In this document: positions 63,058 through 64,000 of the stretch, one piece after another
Layout of the letters: each line of letters opens with the position of its first letter
Position numbering within the stretch: position 1 is the stretch's first letter
NCBI GenBank assembly: GCA_040391135.1
Contig: JBEBYL010000002.1
Location: forward strand, 1 to 64,000
Direction of reading: 5' to 3'
From: G025836975 sp040391135
Lineage (GTDB): Bacteria > Pseudomonadota > Gammaproteobacteria > Burkholderiales > Burkholderiaceae_B
Length of the DNA stretch: 64,000 nt
Made by a program: the position numbers and the translations under genes
The notes under the pieces: model-generated
What the model saw: the letters and a program-made list of their open reading frames with translations, nothing else
Database searches by the model: none
What the model was told of the DNA's origin: nothing

Positions 63058-64000
63058 ATGCCAGTTACACCCGCTCCCCTATCCACCGAAACCGGACGGG
63101 TGCTGTCCGTGCGCCAGTCGCTTCTGGCCATGCTGGGGCTGTGCTTTGTGACCATGATGGTCGCCGTCGACCAGACCGTGGTGGGCACGGCGCTACCCAC
63201 CATCGTGGCCGAACTCAATGGCTTTGAACTGTATGCCTGGGTGGCCACGGCCTACCTGCTGACTTCGGTCATCACCATTCCCATCTTCGGCCGGCTGGGC
63301 GACTACTACGGCCGCAAGCCCTTTGTCGTGGCGTCCATCATCGTATTCATGCTGGCATCGGTCTTGTGCGGCATGGCCGACACCATGCTGCAACTGGCCC
63401 TGGCCAGGGCCTTGCAGGGCATAGGCGGCGGCATGCTGATAGGCACGGCCTTCGCCTGTGTACCCGACCTGTTCCCGGATTCGCACGTGCGCCTGCGCTG
63501 GCAGGTGCTGCTTAGCGCCGCATTTGGAATCGCCAACGCCTTCGGTCCGTCATTGGGCGGCTTCCTGACCCAATACACGGGTTGGCGCTCGGTGTTCTTC
63601 GTGAACCTGCCCATAGGGATCGTCAGCTTGTATTTCGTCTGGCGCTTCCTGCCCCATATACGCCAGGCGCAATCGAAGGATATCCGCCTGGACTGGCAGG
63701 GGGCCGTGCTGATTGCGCTGGGCCTGGGCAGCCTGCAACTGTTCGTCGAGCTGCTGCCCACGCAAGGCGCCAGCCTGTCCATGGTGCTGCTGGGCGTTTC
63801 GTCCTTGTTTGTATTCGCCGCGCTGCTGTACTGGGAAAAGCGCTGTCCGCAGCCTTTGCTGCCTTTGGATATGTTCCGCAACAAAAGCCTGGCCACGCTG
63901 TTCTGCCTATCGCTGTTCGTCGGCTTCATCATGTTTGCCTTGCTGTTTTATATACCGCTGCTCCTGCAAGGCGGTTTCGGCATGACGCCGCAGCAGGTCG
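63058..64000 (+). CDS. MFS multidrug exporter, DHA2 (EmrB/QacA) type, cut by window end
   Basis: The open frame runs past the window end; 314 residues are seen. Motif A-like GRLGDYYGRKP (about 79-89) and the proton-antiporter motif C-like GPSLGGFLT (about 162-170) identify a 14-helix DHA2 drug exporter. A charged Asp in VAVDQTVVGTALPTIV (helix 1) is typical. CAAGG lies six bases before the ATG. Expression is probably induced through the palindrome. Confidence 0.9.
   Translation, partial: MPVTPAPLSTETGRVLSVRQSLLAMLGLCFVTMMVAVDQTVVGTALPTIVAELNGFELYAWVATAYLLTSVITIPIFGRLGDYYGRKPFVVASIIVFMLASVLCGMADTMLQLALARALQGIGGGMLIGTAFACVPDLFPDSHVRLRWQVLLSAAFGIANAFGPSLGGFLTQYTGWRSVFFVNLPIGIVSLYFVWRFLPHIRQAQSKDIRLDWQGAVLIALGLGSLQLFVELLPTQGASLSMVLLGVSSLFVFAALLYWEKRCPQPLLPLDMFRNKSLATLFCLSLFVGFIMFALLFYIPLLLQGGFGMTPQQV

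Overview
The window reads as chromosome of a high-GC betaproteobacterium, most probably Burkholderiales, family Alcaligenaceae (Bordetella / Achromobacter / Pusillimonas-like). The reasons are the gene order fabF - small ORF - rpoE - rseA - mucB - mucD - lepA - lepB - rnc - era - recO, several tripartite-type (Bug/TctC) periplasmic receptors, many LysR regulators, and kdsA behind pyrG. This is inferred from gene content and order. No rRNA, tRNA or CRISPR array was seen.

Region by region. 0-16.0 kb is conserved core: the fatty-acid/envelope-stress/translation string on the + strand with many 1-4 nt gene overlaps, then a PIN protein and RarD, and on the - strand a BI-1 membrane protein and pepA-holC. 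It ends with lptF, but the usual partner lptG does not follow. 16.0-23.0 kb is a visibly AT-richer accessory block entered through a 217-bp nested palindrome and a possible IS30-like end. It holds three small regulator/enzyme modules: AraC + SDR; LysR + NmrA-like + DUF1857; TetR + epoxide-hydrolase-like + YdcZ. 23.0-40.2 kb is core-like again: LysR, an orphan branched-chain-type binding protein with mmsA, a CysB-like regulator, a Fur-box DUF2325 gene, an NlpC/P60 lipoprotein, a GlcG-like protein with an MFS carrier, acs, an EamA carrier, ETF-QO, a thioesterase, a two-subunit CoA-transferase and aminopeptidase P.

40.2-53.1 kb is a second accessory block: a LacI-type repressor facing a ten-gene + strand run (metallo-beta-lactamase hydrolase, SDR, Bug receptor, SDR, LivHMGF, LivK). 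Two matching 18-bp operators lie in the divergent gap. A serine hydrolase, a bicupin and a LysR regulator follow, and the block ends in a decayed Rpn/DUF4351 fragment. 53.3-64 kb carries a PAS-GGDEF diguanylate cyclase, a HAD phosphatase, an arylamine N-acetyltransferase, a solitary HicB, pyrG-kdsA, a - strand run YheO regulator - formamidase-like hydrolase - Bug receptor - RidA, a DUF1330 protein and the start of a DHA2-type exporter with a 23-bp perfect palindrome at its promoter.

The most interesting unexplained items are the LacI-controlled cluster that combines two unrelated uptake systems, the palindrome-flanked break after lptF, the TetR operator pair with a predicted leaderless tetR mRNA, and the terminator whose 3' arm carries the only candidate ribosome site of the next gene. 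Substrates of both catabolic clusters cannot be read from sequence.
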